Shown: positions 33,101 through 40,234, counted from the first letter of the stretch. The stretch is DNA of 64,000 nt from Synechococcus sp. NOUM97013 (GCF_014279815.1 NZ_CP047941.1:1860001-1924000), one strand, 5' to 3'. Notes: generated by a model not told the origin, from the letters alone. Program-made: numbers and translations.

Positions 33101-34625
33101 CGGCGTCAATGCCATCGCCATTGGAACAGCGACGGCATCCGGCACCAACGCCATGGCCATGGGGGCAGGTGCATCAGCCTCTGGAACCGATGCCATAGCA
33201 ATGGGTTCCAGTGCATCAGCCTCGGGAACCAATTCCTACGCCATCGGTGCGAGCAGCATTGCCAACGGTGTGCAAGCAATGGCGGTTGGTCCTGGTGCTG
33301 TTGCCAATGGCGCGCGGGCCTTGGCCGTTGGCACAGGCGCTCGAGCTGAGGGCTTCAACACCGATACGGGCGCCTTTGGCACCAATGCCACAGCAATTGG
33401 AACCAACAGCACAGCTTTGGGCTCCTATTCAAACGTTAACGGCGTTAATGCCATCGCCATTGGAACAGCAAGGGCAACTGGCACCAATGTCATTGCGATT
33501 GGTACCGGCGCCTTGGCAACACACAACGGATCAACAGCATTTGGGGCAGGGGCGCGGTCAACAAGGGCTGCACAAATGATGCTGGGAACCAACAACACTG
33601 AAGTCACAGTTCCCAACCTGAATCAGACCAATGAGCTCGACATTAGAACCATCAATACGCGCATGGGCATGGTGATGGCAAAAACCGACGGGACGCTTGT
33701 TCGCACAAATGCTGTCACCAGCGAAAATGGTGACACCACCATTAACGGCAAGACCGTCACCATTGGCGATACGAACACAACCATCAAAATGCCCGGCCAA
33801 GACATCGACAGAGAAGGCATTCTCGGCGTGGATAGTGATGGCAGTCTTGTCACCATCCACTCACACTTTGACCAGATCAATAACAACACCAAAAGAATCA
33901 ACACACTTGAGGATGCTGCGAGTGCTTTGGGAGACGCAGCAGAGTCCGCAGGTGCGATGGGTGCCGCACTCTCTGGCATCCCTGAGATCTCTTTACTGCC
34001 GGATGAACCCATTCGTTGCGGCATTGCCGCGGGTGGCTACGGATCGCAATACGCCATCGCCGGTGGATGCTCCGCCCGAATTAAAGACAGACTCCACCTC
34101 AATGGCGCGATCGCCTATTCACCTTCCGTTGACTACCACTTCGGTTCAACCAGCTCGATCGCAGGCCGCGTTGGCGTGAGCTTCCCAATCGGAGTCAAAT
34201 CCAGCTCCTCCAGCTCCGCGAGCACGACGAACTCGCAATCCATGGAATCGAGTGACTCCTCATCTGCCAACTCACAAGCCGATTCACGCTGGTACAGGTC
34301 CGAGGTCAAGCAGGAGATCAGCAAGCTCCAAGAGGATCTCAGCTCACGCGATCAGCAGATTCAAGATCTCAAAACACGCCTCGAGCAACTCATGCAAGTT
34401 CCCCCATCGAATCGAGCTGCCTCGCAAGCCAATGACGACATCATTGCTGCGCTGCAGAAGCGCATTGATGAGCTAGAAGAAGAAAAACAACAATCAGCCC
34501 TAGAAGACGATAGACAAAATGCCGAAATTGAAGAATTAAAAGACAAACTCGAACAACAGGAAACGCGCTTTGAAGCATTAATGAGACAACTGCAATCACT
34601 TCTTCCTAAGCGCGGCAATTCATAA
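24105..34625 (+). CDS. giant YadA-like trimeric autotransporter-type adhesin (3,506 aa)
   Basis: The N-terminus has about 40 basic residues, a hydrophobic core and a cleavage-like SVQAQ near residue 70: an extended signal peptide. The body is hundreds of YadA-type head repeats (consensus x-A-x-G-x-N-A-T-A-I-G). They are interrupted by 64-residue beta repeats (about 193-340), neck-like segments (RNDQLMLGKAATEVTAANL) and stalk modules with a 163-residue duplication. Seven CX8C[YLF]G motifs start at residues 446, 639, 878, 1975, 2133, 2691 and 2819. A coiled stalk (NTKRINTLEDAASALGDAAE) leads to an anchor-like barrel, GGYGSQYAIAGG to RVGVSFPIG (about 3305-3364). A 140-residue Ser-rich, coiled-coil tail follows. 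Likely surface-exposed and trimeric. Confidence 0.85.
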   Translation: MAMKATQGTLLQLILKVAGYRRSSSNRKSGRSRRWSRSAQTVFASWAVLGQLGSMGVLIGEALEPQSVQAQIADIPGDYGSVSVSASAIGTGAFAIGSGAVARFSCAMAIGSGANANGARATAIGAGATASRDDQLMLGTSSTDVTAASLTGSGSELILANDDGTLKRAVGIGASDGSLTVANNATVSGDVTVSGDTSLTTLTASGATNLQSSLDVQGATTLNGAATLSGGASVSNGLTVTGNTNTDNLIVSGDATVSGDTSLTTLTTSGATNLQSSLDVQGATTLNGAATLSGGASVSNGLTVTGDTTTDNLIVSGDATVSGDTSLTTLTASGATNLQSTLEVKGATTINNSLTVTGDQSVGGNQTISGNSTISQNQTIGGSLDVTGDTTLTTLTTSGAANLQSTLTVGSLANNSQQGKAIVVANETGTVSRQEIGGGVLDALNCVGNGTNAVCYGPGANATGINTTAIGAGASAATSNSSIELGATALGAQASAEAINATAIGYGSSVSGENATAIGAGSNAIGSRSIAIGQNATTTKLSAIALGANTSSTEQNSIAIGRDAESSHKNSIALGANVKTDRANQVKLGSNTVLTVPKLKTATASGSLSGSQYGLAILDTTGTFSRAAVSNSYFKAIDCTANADSAVCLGYGALANDTNTAAFGASSSALLNGASAIGYGSNAAKTSSTAVGYNAFSNGSDAVSVGSSSRALGSNSTAVGSGARASAGNSVAIGSTASASSSSSIAIGQASKARSSRSIAIGYNSNAFNTSALAIGTNSNATNINALAIGVGSEANYINSTAVGVKSEAKQATTIGISTSVTIGANTSQGGTDYFLPGFEDLPTSGTTNVLIDQDGQLHLGSATVLPPTTINYAGTICNVSDASDICLGNQAEATGTNTAAYGQNAKATEQGATAIGAYSSAAEQFSIAIGAEANASNDTALAVGRDAQASGKFTISFGANSNAVEQGSQAVGTSATATGWNSMAYGQHAVAVGNEAIAIGNKSNARSFSAIAVGPNAQSTGTAALAVGKNAISSDQSSIAVGNRAYATSNRAVALGSRANATSDRAIAVGSLANASATSAIAVGSLANASATSAIAVGASALANSSNTASFGTNSRATGLSSTALGSASSAAGRNGAALGAQTQASGKDSTAIGSSSKAQQQGSTALGFGSNAAKANSTAAGSSSKASGIKSAAFGFSANASGANSLSVGASSSAKGERSQAVGDSSTANGTGSLALGSQASSGASKDVIIQSTDIDGNVTNSTETRATQYTIAIGFQATAGSFDNTNDVPLGNETIAVGRSSVANRDGAIAIGARASATANNSIAAGADSLASGINATTYGDSSEASGVNSAAYGFLANASGNDSTSLGTQSLASGINSTAIGKAARASNGMATAVGRGAQATGYDATALGSISKATAFRATAIGTLSRATKRNSTAVGASANATGNFAGAFGTLANASGVASMAFGAGSKASSANSSTFGTQAQATAEDAIAIGHQAVANKINAIAIGTNASARGTDATALGDGAKATADQSTAVGRGSKANASSAVAVGHSAIASGKRASAFGQGANASKADSVAIGYSSVGSGTLSTAIGSYANATANDAVAIGYLANATSEDAVAIGKASIANKANTIAIGTEAIATNVNATAFGDATQATGFQSTALGAGALATQQNATAVGEKANAAGTQATAVGRQSLASQSGTTALGTISKATGVRATAIGVHATASEKCSIAMGSWSVANGAVSQAFGSNATASGENSSAIGSFATASGTNSLALGTSAATTRNDQLMLGKAATEVTAANLATNSTATDGSQFEMVVANGDGTLSGLTMQGVTIDPSNGIFTANSAVVSEGLNAKVDATQSGSITTYEVSGYNATTTAGPISSPDNSDTINGVTVTSKYNSQTQTTEYGIEVSTGDNISIDSNNKISGLKTTVTAADNKVTITESGGFNESNNFTMNYEIGVNLSDRAFNALSCNGTGSGAECYGDSAIANQEAATAIGSGSQSTASGATTLGNASTASGTNSLALGRGAIATNTSAIAIGSGARSDVANGTAIGANAVAMDALGGSQSSVTVGANGDGATDYFLPGLADKPGSSGQPGGTQYLTVDEDGKIIVGTAVLPPSVNIIAPSFNCTANGIGATCFGDNAQACGQYTSAFGSNTNAQGTGATAFGTNATALDRATAIGAFASATGANAVALGGLANATGISSLAIGEEAQALGNRSFALGYQSNASKDDSLALGSGALANYSNSAALGQNVATTRSGQVALGSSSAEITIANLATNSTATNGSQFEMVVANGDGTLSGLTMQGVTINNGTFTANSAVVTGGLNAEVNSNQSGSITTYEVSGYNATTQAGPITGGTGSTSNGVTVTTKYDASTKTTNYGVEVAAGNGLTINNGQLEVNTGGNNIILNNDGSFSAPNASVVAGTVTASGNESQLATTTSLGTTVTGVWNSDTSTNRFGVKIATGDGISIDGNGAIQANESVVSAGNNIVVSSSNDGRVTTYSVSGYNATTTAGPISSPDNSDTSNGVTVTSKYNAQTQTTEYGVEVAAGNGLTINNGQLEVNTGGNNIILNNNGSFSAPNASVVAGTVTASGNESPLTTTTSLGTTVTGVWNSDTSTNRFGVKVANGTNIIIDSNGQVSGLKTTVAAADRKVTVTPTGGFVEGNSFTTEYTVGVNITDRAFDALNCTGTGSGAECYGDNAVANQLSTTAIGSGSQSTAVGATSLGNASTASGTNSLALGRGAQATHTSATAIGAGAATTADSRITLGTSSSTYQTPGLTHPAGGTSNYSWVVTDSDGVLAVATAGIDVNTTSFCVGSGADATCYGDQADATGESTTAIGAFSVADSGTGSASLTAATALGAHSNATGAGSTALGTGAAAAGNGSVASGMNSSASGRGSLAYGFGANANSENTIAIGGFAFANGTNSYAIGAGAVANGVQAVAVGAGARAEGFNTDPSAYGTNATAIGTSVTAIGSETSALGTNSTALGSYSSADGVNAIAIGTATASGTNAMAMGAGASASGTDAIAMGSSASASGTNSYAIGASSIANGVQAMAVGPGAVANGARALAVGTGARAEGFNTDTGAFGTNATAIGTNSTALGSYSNVNGVNAIAIGTARATGTNVIAIGTGALATHNGSTAFGAGARSTRAAQMMLGTNNTEVTVPNLNQTNELDIRTINTRMGMVMAKTDGTLVRTNAVTSENGDTTINGKTVTIGDTNTTIKMPGQDIDREGILGVDSDGSLVTIHSHFDQINNNTKRINTLEDAASALGDAAESAGAMGAALSGIPEISLLPDEPIRCGIAAGGYGSQYAIAGGCSARIKDRLHLNGAIAYSPSVDYHFGSTSSIAGRVGVSFPIGVKSSSSSSASTTNSQSMESSDSSSANSQADSRWYRSEVKQEISKLQEDLSSRDQQIQDLKTRLEQLMQVPPSNRAASQANDDIIAALQKRIDELEEEKQQSALEDDRQNAEIEELKDKLEQQETRFEALMRQLQSLLPKRGNS
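24681..25127 (+). repeat. 192-base tandem repeats inside the adhesin gene
   Basis: The sequence starting GTCAGTGGCGACACCTCTCT recurs at 24681, 24873 and 25065, a period of exactly 192 bases (64 codons). Two copies are full and the third is partial. Copies are nearly identical at the DNA level, including synonymous sites, which implies recent duplication or gene conversion. Confidence 0.9.
31254..31995 (+). repeat. 489-base-spaced duplication inside the adhesin gene
   Basis: A block of about 253 bases encoding GVEVAAGNGLTINNGQLEVN and the following FSAPNASVVAGTVTASGNES occurs at 31254-31506 and again at 31743-31995. The spacing is 489 bases (163 codons). DNA identity is very high with few substitutions. 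A related longer-period match (1,434 bases) links 29502 with 30936. Confidence 0.85.
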
Positions 34626-34671
34626 ATCAATCAAGCCCCTTAGAATCTCAACACCACCCCTCACCTTTCCG

Positions 34672-34995
34672 ATGCATCTCAAGAAACACCTGCTGATCGC
34701 AACTGCACTCTTTCTCAGCGCTGCCCCACAATCACTGGCACAAAACAATAACAACGCCGCCCTCACCAAACAATTTCGCGAGGCATTTGAGAGTGGATGC
34801 AACCAAGGCCAAACCCCTGGCGTTAAAAGCCAAAAGAAATACTGCACATGCCTGGCGAACAGCTATCAAGCGCGATATAGCGGTGTTGAGCTGTCTGCCA
34901 TCAGCCAGCTTGCTGGCCAGACAGGCCAACAGGGGTCAACCCTTGTGAACATCATGATGTCCCCAGAGGCCAGGGCTTGCAGCTCAAAAAACTGA
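34672..34995 (+). CDS. small secreted Cys-containing protein (107 aa)
   Basis: The protein starts MHLKKHLLIATALFLSAAPQ with SLAQN as cleavage site, a clear signal peptide. The mature part is helical with four cysteines (ESGCNQG, KYCTCLANSY, ARACSSKN). It lies 46 bases after the adhesin on the same strand with no terminator between, so it may be cotranscribed and act in the same compartment. No family is recognised. The region after it, to 35142, is AT-rich and contains no gene. Confidence 0.65.
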   Translation: MHLKKHLLIATALFLSAAPQSLAQNNNNAALTKQFREAFESGCNQGQTPGVKSQKKYCTCLANSYQARYSGVELSAISQLAGQTGQQGSTLVNIMMSPEARACSSKN

Positions 34996-35142
34996 GCCTT
35001 CAACTCTATTCATTATACATTTTTAGCGCCTACATTTTCAAAATTTAGGAGAAATAAAAGACTATTAACTCTAACTTTACGCTGATCATGGTCTAGTCAA
35101 TCACCTCATCAAATCAGAGAGCAAAACTTGAACGATTGAGCA

Positions 35143-35916
35143 CTAGTCATGTCTCTCAATCGGCCCCAGCAATTCTCTGCAGCAGGCCACAAATGCCGCA
35201 CTGGGATCCTCTGCCTTGGTGATCGGCCGTCCGATCACCAGCTGGCTGGCTCCTGCACCAATCGCGTCGGCTGGCCCCATCACCCGGGCCTGATCACCAA
35301 CAGCAGCCCCTTTGGGGCGAATGCCTGGGGTGACCAAGGCAAACGGTTCAGGGTGCTGGGCCCGCAATGCCCCGGCCTCAAGGGGTGAACACACACAACC
35401 GCCGATCCCGGCGGTTGCCGATAGCTGGGCCAACGCCGGCACGCGTTCGGCGATGCCCTGGCTAATGGCGAGTTCCCGTTGCAATCGCTGCTCCTCCCAG
35501 CTGGTGAGCACCGTCACCGCCAGCAAGGTGGGGGCGGGTTGGTCAGCCCCTTGTGCCCCTTCTCCCGCTGCGGCCTGGGCTGCCTTAAGTGCTTCGCTGC
35601 CGGCGCAGGCATGCACCGTGATCAGTTCGGCCCCCAGCGCCGCTGCCCGCCGGCAGGCACCGGCCATCGTGGCCGGGATGTCGTGAAATTTGAGATCGAG
35701 GAACACCCGCAACCCCTGCTCGCGCAGCTGCGCCACCACCTCCGGGCCGGCCTGCACAAACAGCTCCAGGCCCACCTTCACCCAGCGCAGCCCGTCCACC
35801 TGGGCGGCAAAGGCCAGCGCCTGATCCGAGGCCATGCCATCAAGGGCCACGATGATCCGATCGGCGGGATTCGCAGAAAGCAACGGAGCCAAGGCAACGG
35901 CATCAACTGCCTCCAT
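35143..35916 (-). CDS. pyrF: orotidine-5'-phosphate decarboxylase
   Basis: The 257-residue TIM-barrel enzyme converts OMP to UMP, the last step of pyrimidine synthesis. The catalytic Asp-Lys-x-x-Asp tetrad is in [13 protein letters not shown], with the substrate-binding RIIVALDGM at the start and VTPGIRPKG and [14 protein letters not shown] near the end. The ATG at 35916 is chosen because the in-frame ATG at 35943 would overlap the divergent cupin gene's start codon. A GC-rich acceptor loop between residues 115 and 135 is slightly longer than usual. Confidence 0.93.
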   Translation of the reverse strand: MEAVDAVALAPLLSANPADRIIVALDGMASDQALAFAAQVDGLRWVKVGLELFVQAGPEVVAQLREQGLRVFLDLKFHDIPATMAGACRRAAALGAELITVHACAGSEALKAAQAAAGEGAQGADQPAPTLLAVTVLTSWEEQRLQRELAISQGIAERVPALAQLSATAGIGGCVCSPLEAGALRAQHPEPFALVTPGIRPKGAAVGDQARVMGPADAIGAGASQLVIGRPITKAEDPSAAFVACCRELLGPIERHD

Positions 35917-35941
35917 CCTGAGCTCACACCGTTCCGCCGTC

Positions 35942-36379
35942 ATGCTGCCGCGCATCGTTCACCCCGAGCAGCTTCAAGGCTTTCGCTTGCACGCGCAGGA
36001 TCACTGCCGCCTGGCCCTGCTCAGTGCACCTGCCGATGGCGATGACGATCGCGGTTCCGGCGAAGCGATGAGCCTGTTTCTGGAGATCCACGAGCCCTGC
36101 GACCGGGTGCCGCCCCACAGCCATCACCGCTCCGCTGAGTTCTATTTCGTGCTGCGCGGCACGGTGCTGTTTCACATCGACGATCGCTCCATCACTGCCC
36201 ACACCGGCGACTTTGTGGTGGTGCCGGCCGATGCCGCCCATGATTTCGAAAACCCAGGTCCCGATCGCCTTTATCTGCTCACGGTGCTCAACCGTGATGA
36301 AGGTTTTTCCGAGCTTGTGCAACGCGGCATCCCCACGGCACTCGATCCTGAAGATCTGGAGGTGCTGCGCAACCTCTGA
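35942..36379 (+). CDS. cupin-domain protein
   Basis: The 145-residue protein shows a complete cupin: first motif [20 protein letters not shown] and second motif [20 protein letters not shown], carrying the His/Glu metal ligands. It begins [14 protein letters not shown]. Small single cupins of this kind have varied roles, and no substrate can be inferred. The start codon is 26 bases from the pyrF start on the other strand, so the two promoters must overlap. Confidence 0.8.
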   Translation: MLPRIVHPEQLQGFRLHAQDHCRLALLSAPADGDDDRGSGEAMSLFLEIHEPCDRVPPHSHHRSAEFYFVLRGTVLFHIDDRSITAHTGDFVVVPADAAHDFENPGPDRLYLLTVLNRDEGFSELVQRGIPTALDPEDLEVLRNL

Positions 36380-36402
36380 GGCCCCTGGCGATCGATGACC
36401 GC

Positions 36403-37530
36403 TCAGGGATTGCGGTTGACCATGGCATCAATTACCCCCTGGAAACGCAGATCGGCAATCGCCACCGAGATCTGCCGCTGGGTGCTTTCCGGCAGATTTT
36501 TGCCAAACACAAAGCCCTGGGGCGTGCTGTTGAACACCTGCGCTGACACGGCGTAGCGGGAGCGATCCGACGAGGCCAGAACCTGATTGCGCAGATAACT
36601 CACCCGGGAGCTGTCGGCCAGCACATGCTTCACCGCCCCGGAACGCAGCACCTCGATCAGTTGCTCATCACCGCTGACGGGTTCCACCTTCGCGGCCTCA
36701 CGCGCCGCTGGGGGAAGCTGTTTCAGCTTGAAACGCAGCCAGGTTTCGGAGATGGTCTGCGCATCCACCGCCACACCCTCAGCCAGTTTGCTGGCCAAGA
36801 TCTCCGATTCATTGCCATCCTCAGGAGCCGATTCGCGGATCAGCGTTTTCGCCGTCGCACCCACGAAGATCGACACGATCACCAGGCGGAACAGATTGGT
36901 GACCAGCACCATCAGAATCCCGCCGGCACTGTCGCTCATCTTGTAGGTGCCGGAGCCCATCAGCAGCATCATCCAGCCCTTGAAGAAGGTGCCTTGGGCC
37001 GTTGCACATTCCACGTCCTTGCTTCTGAAGCGCCCGAAGGTCAACCAAAGCAGCACCGCCCCAGCCAGCGACACCAAAAACAACCAAGACAAGGAGCGCA
37101 GCAGCAAGCCATTGCCCACCATCGCTGTGAGCAAAGCACTCAATGGGTAGCTGTTCTCACGGGGCGACAGGAAGGCCAGCCCATCCGAGCTGATGGCCAC
37201 CGAAAAATTGGTGACCGCCAGGCGCTCCGGCACCTGGTTGAGGCACGACACTCCCACATCGATTGCACCGCTCGCCGCCATCGCCACCGCGGCATTCGGC
37301 GACGGCACCGGCTCAAAGCGATAGGGCCAGCCCTTCTGAGAGGCGATCGCTTCCCAGATCTCAACGGCATAGCCCTCATACAGGGGCCCCACGCGGTTGG
37401 AGCAGGGTGCCGCCTCATCCACCACACCAACCACCAGGGTCTTGCGGGGCTGCGCCTCGGCGCTCAGGGGGGCACCGATCAGCAGCAGAGCCGCAGCGCA
37501 GGCACGCAACAAGCCGAGGCTCCGACCCAT
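36403..37530 (-). CDS. glutamate-receptor-like (GluR0-type) ion channel or split binding protein
   Basis: The 375-residue protein has a signal peptide (to AEAQ, residue 27) and a periplasmic binding half, S1 (about 30-125, TLVVGVVDEAAP, GAIDVGVSCLNQV). A membrane block follows with M1 at 148-166, a pore loop around 181-197 (TFFKGWMMLLMGSGTYK) and M2 at 203-226. The second binding half, S2, is about 240-375. This S1-M1-P-M2-S2 order is that of bacterial ionotropic glutamate receptors such as GluR0. The K-channel filter TVGYG of GluR0 is replaced by MGSGTYK. Ligand and ion selectivity are unknown. Confidence 0.75.
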   Translation of the reverse strand: MGRSLGLLRACAAALLLIGAPLSAEAQPRKTLVVGVVDEAAPCSNRVGPLYEGYAVEIWEAIASQKGWPYRFEPVPSPNAAVAMAASGAIDVGVSCLNQVPERLAVTNFSVAISSDGLAFLSPRENSYPLSALLTAMVGNGLLLRSLSWLFLVSLAGAVLLWLTFGRFRSKDVECATAQGTFFKGWMMLLMGSGTYKMSDSAGGILMVLVTNLFRLVIVSIFVGATAKTLIRESAPEDGNESEILASKLAEGVAVDAQTISETWLRFKLKQLPPAAREAAKVEPVSGDEQLIEVLRSGAVKHVLADSSRVSYLRNQVLASSDRSRYAVSAQVFNSTPQGFVFGKNLPESTQRQISVAIADLRFQGVIDAMVNRNP

Positions 37531-37738
37531 GGCAACTCCTGATTCACAGTGTCAGTGTGGCTGACATCCAGAGAGTGAGCCGTTCATCAACACATTGCTC
37601 GCCCAACCGGCAGCAACACCTCTGGCATCGTTCAGTCTGGAGGTGACAGCGTGAGGCTGGGATGCGCTTCTAATCATGCGATGAAGTATCGCTCCGCTCA
37701 GCAATCAGCGGATCTCCCAACCGAGGAAATCTGGCTGC

Positions 37739-38983
37739 TCAGGCCACCAAGCGCCGGAAGGTCTTCTTGCCCAGCTGCAGCACCTTGCCCTCCAGTTCCG
37801 CCGCGGAGGCGAACTCCTGGTTGGGGTCGGTGAGCTTTTCGCCCTCGAGGCGCGCCGCACCACCTTTGATCTGGCGGCGGGCTTCACTGCTGCTGGCGCA
37901 GATGCCCACGGCGCTGAGTAAGTAGAAGGCTTTGGCCGGGAAGTTCACCTCCGCGAGGGAGGCTTCGGGCACATCCGCTCCGGCATCACCAGCACCTCCC
38001 ACCAGGCTGGCGGCATCCTGCTGCGCCTTGGCTGCAGCGTCGTTGCCATGGCGGCTGGCGGTCACCGCCAGGGCCATCGCCTTCTGCTTCTCGCGTGGGT
38101 TCTCCGGCAACGAAGCCAGATCCAGATCGGTCAGCAACGTGACGTAGTCGTCGATCGCCGCATCGCCGACCTTCTCCAGCTTGGAGTACATCGAGAGCGG
38201 ATCCTCCTCCAGGCCCACCACGTTGCCGAGGCTCTTGCTCATCTTCTGAACGCCGTCCAGCCCCACCAGGATCGGCAGCAACAGCCCGAACTGGGTGCCC
38301 TTGTCGAAGTGGCGCTGCAGGTCACGGCCCATGGCCACGTTGAACTTCTGATCAGTGCCGCCCAGCTCCACATCCGCATTCACCGCCACCGAGTCGTAGC
38401 CCTGCAGCAGCGGATAGAGGAACTCGTGCAGCGCGATCGGGGTGCCGCTGCCGTAGCGCTTGGAGAAATCGTCCTTGGCCAGCATCTGGCCCACGGTGCC
38501 GGTGCCGAGCAGGCCGATCACCGCCGGCAGGTCCATGCCCTCCAGCCACTCGGAGTTGTATCGCACCTCCAGGCGGCCGGGGGTTTCGAAATCCAGCAGC
38601 GCCGTCTCCTTGGGCTGGTCCTGCCCCAGCTGGCGCAGGTAAGTGGAGGCATTGGCAGCAACCTGCTCCTTGGTGAGCTGCACCCGCGTGGCGCTCTTGC
38701 CGGTGGGGTCGCCGATCCGCGCCGTGAAGTCGCCGATGATCAGCACCGCCGTGTGACCCGCGTCCTGGAAGGCCCGCAACTTGCGGAACAGGATGCTGTG
38801 GCCCAGATGAATATTGCTGCCGGTGGGGTCGATGCCCAGCTTCACCCGCAGCGGCCGGCCTTCCTTTTCTGCCTGGGCCAACCGGGCTGCAAGAGCCTGA
38901 TCCGCATCACCGGGATCCCCGGTCGGGAACAAATCAGCCATGCCACGCGACAACCAAGCCGGCAGGGATGGGGTCGTGGCCAT
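37739..38983 (-). CDS. tyrS: tyrosyl-tRNA synthetase
   Basis: This 414-residue class I synthetase has the HIGH-type motif in [15 protein letters not shown], the KMSKS motif in [10 protein letters not shown], and a C-terminal S4-like RNA-binding domain ([20 protein letters not shown]). It attaches tyrosine to tRNA(Tyr). Length is normal for bacterial TyrS of the HLGH subgroup. It starts 43 bases after the DUF1825 stop on the same strand. Downstream, 37531-37738 has no gene. Confidence 0.95.
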   Translation of the reverse strand: MATTPSLPAWLSRGMADLFPTGDPGDADQALAARLAQAEKEGRPLRVKLGIDPTGSNIHLGHSILFRKLRAFQDAGHTAVLIIGDFTARIGDPTGKSATRVQLTKEQVAANASTYLRQLGQDQPKETALLDFETPGRLEVRYNSEWLEGMDLPAVIGLLGTGTVGQMLAKDDFSKRYGSGTPIALHEFLYPLLQGYDSVAVNADVELGGTDQKFNVAMGRDLQRHFDKGTQFGLLLPILVGLDGVQKMSKSLGNVVGLEEDPLSMYSKLEKVGDAAIDDYVTLLTDLDLASLPENPREKQKAMALAVTASRHGNDAAAKAQQDAASLVGGAGDAGADVPEASLAEVNFPAKAFYLLSAVGICASSSEARRQIKGGAARLEGEKLTDPNQEFASAAELEGKVLQLGKKTFRRLVA

Positions 38984-39025
38984 GGATGGGCGGAGCGGAA
39001 GCGGGCTGAATCGTACGAGCCGCCG

Positions 39026-39352
39026 TCAGCTGGGGGGCTGATCCAATTGACTCTTCATCCGCTCGAGCGTCTGATTCATCTGCTCAAACATCTGCTCGGG
39101 GGTGATCCCGAACTGGCCGAGCTGGGTGCGCAGCTGCTCCACGGTGAGCTTGGCCTGGAAGTCTTCCGACAACTCGAAGCGCTTCATGAACACCCGGTAG
39201 CGCTCCATCAGCTCTTCCATCGTGTCGATGAACTTCTTCTTGCCCTCCCGGTCGAACTTGCCGTAGTCCGAGCCCAGCTGCATCAGCTGCTGGTAGTCGC
39301 CGAACAGCCGCTTGGCCTCCTCCTGAACGATGTCGGAATCGAAGAACGCCAT
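39026..39352 (-). CDS. DUF1825 family protein
   Basis: The 108-residue protein starts MAFFDSDIVQEEAKRLFGDY and is all-helical, with EGKKKFIDTMEELMERYRVF and QLGQFGITPEQMFEQMNQTL. This is a strongly conserved cyanobacterial family (DUF1825), of unknown function. No signal peptide or membrane helix is present. The frame extends to 39415, but the added residues lack coding character. It lies just upstream of tyrS and may share its transcript. Confidence 0.85.
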   Translation of the reverse strand: MAFFDSDIVQEEAKRLFGDYQQLMQLGSDYGKFDREGKKKFIDTMEELMERYRVFMKRFELSEDFQAKLTVEQLRTQLGQFGITPEQMFEQMNQTLERMKSQLDQPPS

Positions 39353-39435
39353 GACCCATCGATGCACTGCGGAGAGTCTGGACAATTTGAGCTGCCGATA
39401 ACAGTGCGGATCCACGCCCCTTGATCCGGGCCAAC

Positions 39436-40200
39436 ATGGTTGAGCAATGGCTACGGCCCCGAGCCTGTTCTCCTGTGGATCTCAGCGATCGGATCCCCTC
39501 ACTGCAGCAGCGCTCCCGCCAGGGCCACAGCCTGCTCAAACGCAGCCGCACCGCCATTGCCAGCGCCGACCGAGTGCTGCTGGCCAGCTGGATGAGCTGG
39601 TTTGAAGGGCAGGGGCCTCTGGTGGCGGCTTGCACCAGCGAAGACGCTTGCCTGGAGAAGCTGCAGCAGAGCGACGCCACCCTGCTGCTCTGCACCGACA
39701 GCCTCGAAGGCGGTAGTGGCACCAATCTGGTACGACGCGCCCGCCAGCAGCATCCCGACCTCAAAGTGCTGATGCTGCTGCAGCGACCGATCCCGCGCAC
39801 GATTCTCGACGCGATCGATGCCCGCTGCCACGGCCTCTGCTCCGCCGAAGCCACGGGCACCGGCACGGTGGCGGCAGCCCTCACCGCCATCGACACCGAC
39901 GGGCACTACATCGACCCGCTGATCAGTGGCGTGCTGCACCACAGCCGGCTGCGCCGCAGTGGCCAGCAGACCCCACTGCAGGAGCTGACCATGCGAGAGG
40001 AAGACGTGCTTCGCGGGCTCTGCCGAGGCATGACCAATCAGGAGATCGCGGATGCCTTGGTGGTGTCGATCGAAACCGTGAAAAGTCACGTGAGCAGCCT
40101 GCTGCGCAAGCTGCCGGCCCGGGACCGCACCACAGCGGTGGTGACCGCATTTCGTGAGGGGCTGGTGCAGGTACCCACCAGACCGCCGCGCTGGACCTAG
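39436..40200 (+). CDS. LuxR-type regulator with degenerate receiver domain
   Basis: The 254-residue protein has a receiver-like domain (about 45-155) and a C-terminal LuxR helix-turn-helix, LTMREEDVLRGLCRGMTNQE through ETVKSHVSSLLRKL. In the receiver the acidic pocket near the first strand is missing (RVLLASWMSW). An Asp remains at about residue 88 (LLCTDSLEGGSG), so phosphorylation is doubtful. This suggests a response regulator that is constitutive or ligand-controlled. ATG at 39436 is preferred to the TTG at 39421. It is divergent from the DUF1825 gene. Confidence 0.8.
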   Translation: MVEQWLRPRACSPVDLSDRIPSLQQRSRQGHSLLKRSRTAIASADRVLLASWMSWFEGQGPLVAACTSEDACLEKLQQSDATLLLCTDSLEGGSGTNLVRRARQQHPDLKVLMLLQRPIPRTILDAIDARCHGLCSAEATGTGTVAAALTAIDTDGHYIDPLISGVLHHSRLRRSGQQTPLQELTMREEDVLRGLCRGMTNQEIADALVVSIETVKSHVSSLLRKLPARDRTTAVVTAFREGLVQVPTRPPRWT

Positions 40201-40234
40201 GGTCCTGGCGAAGCTGCTCAGGAGAGACGCGGCG

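Noticed and set aside
24660-33600. Repeats in the adhesin region considered as a CRISPR array or mobile-element repeats
   Set aside because: The repeats are codon-phased, have no unique spacers of constant length and lie in one uninterrupted coding frame. No cas or transposase gene is present.
38048-39424. 458-codon plus-strand open frame
   Set aside because: It is the complement of tyrS and the DUF1825 gene, both with strong family signatures. Its composition (His, Arg, Gln, Leu) is that of an antisense shadow.
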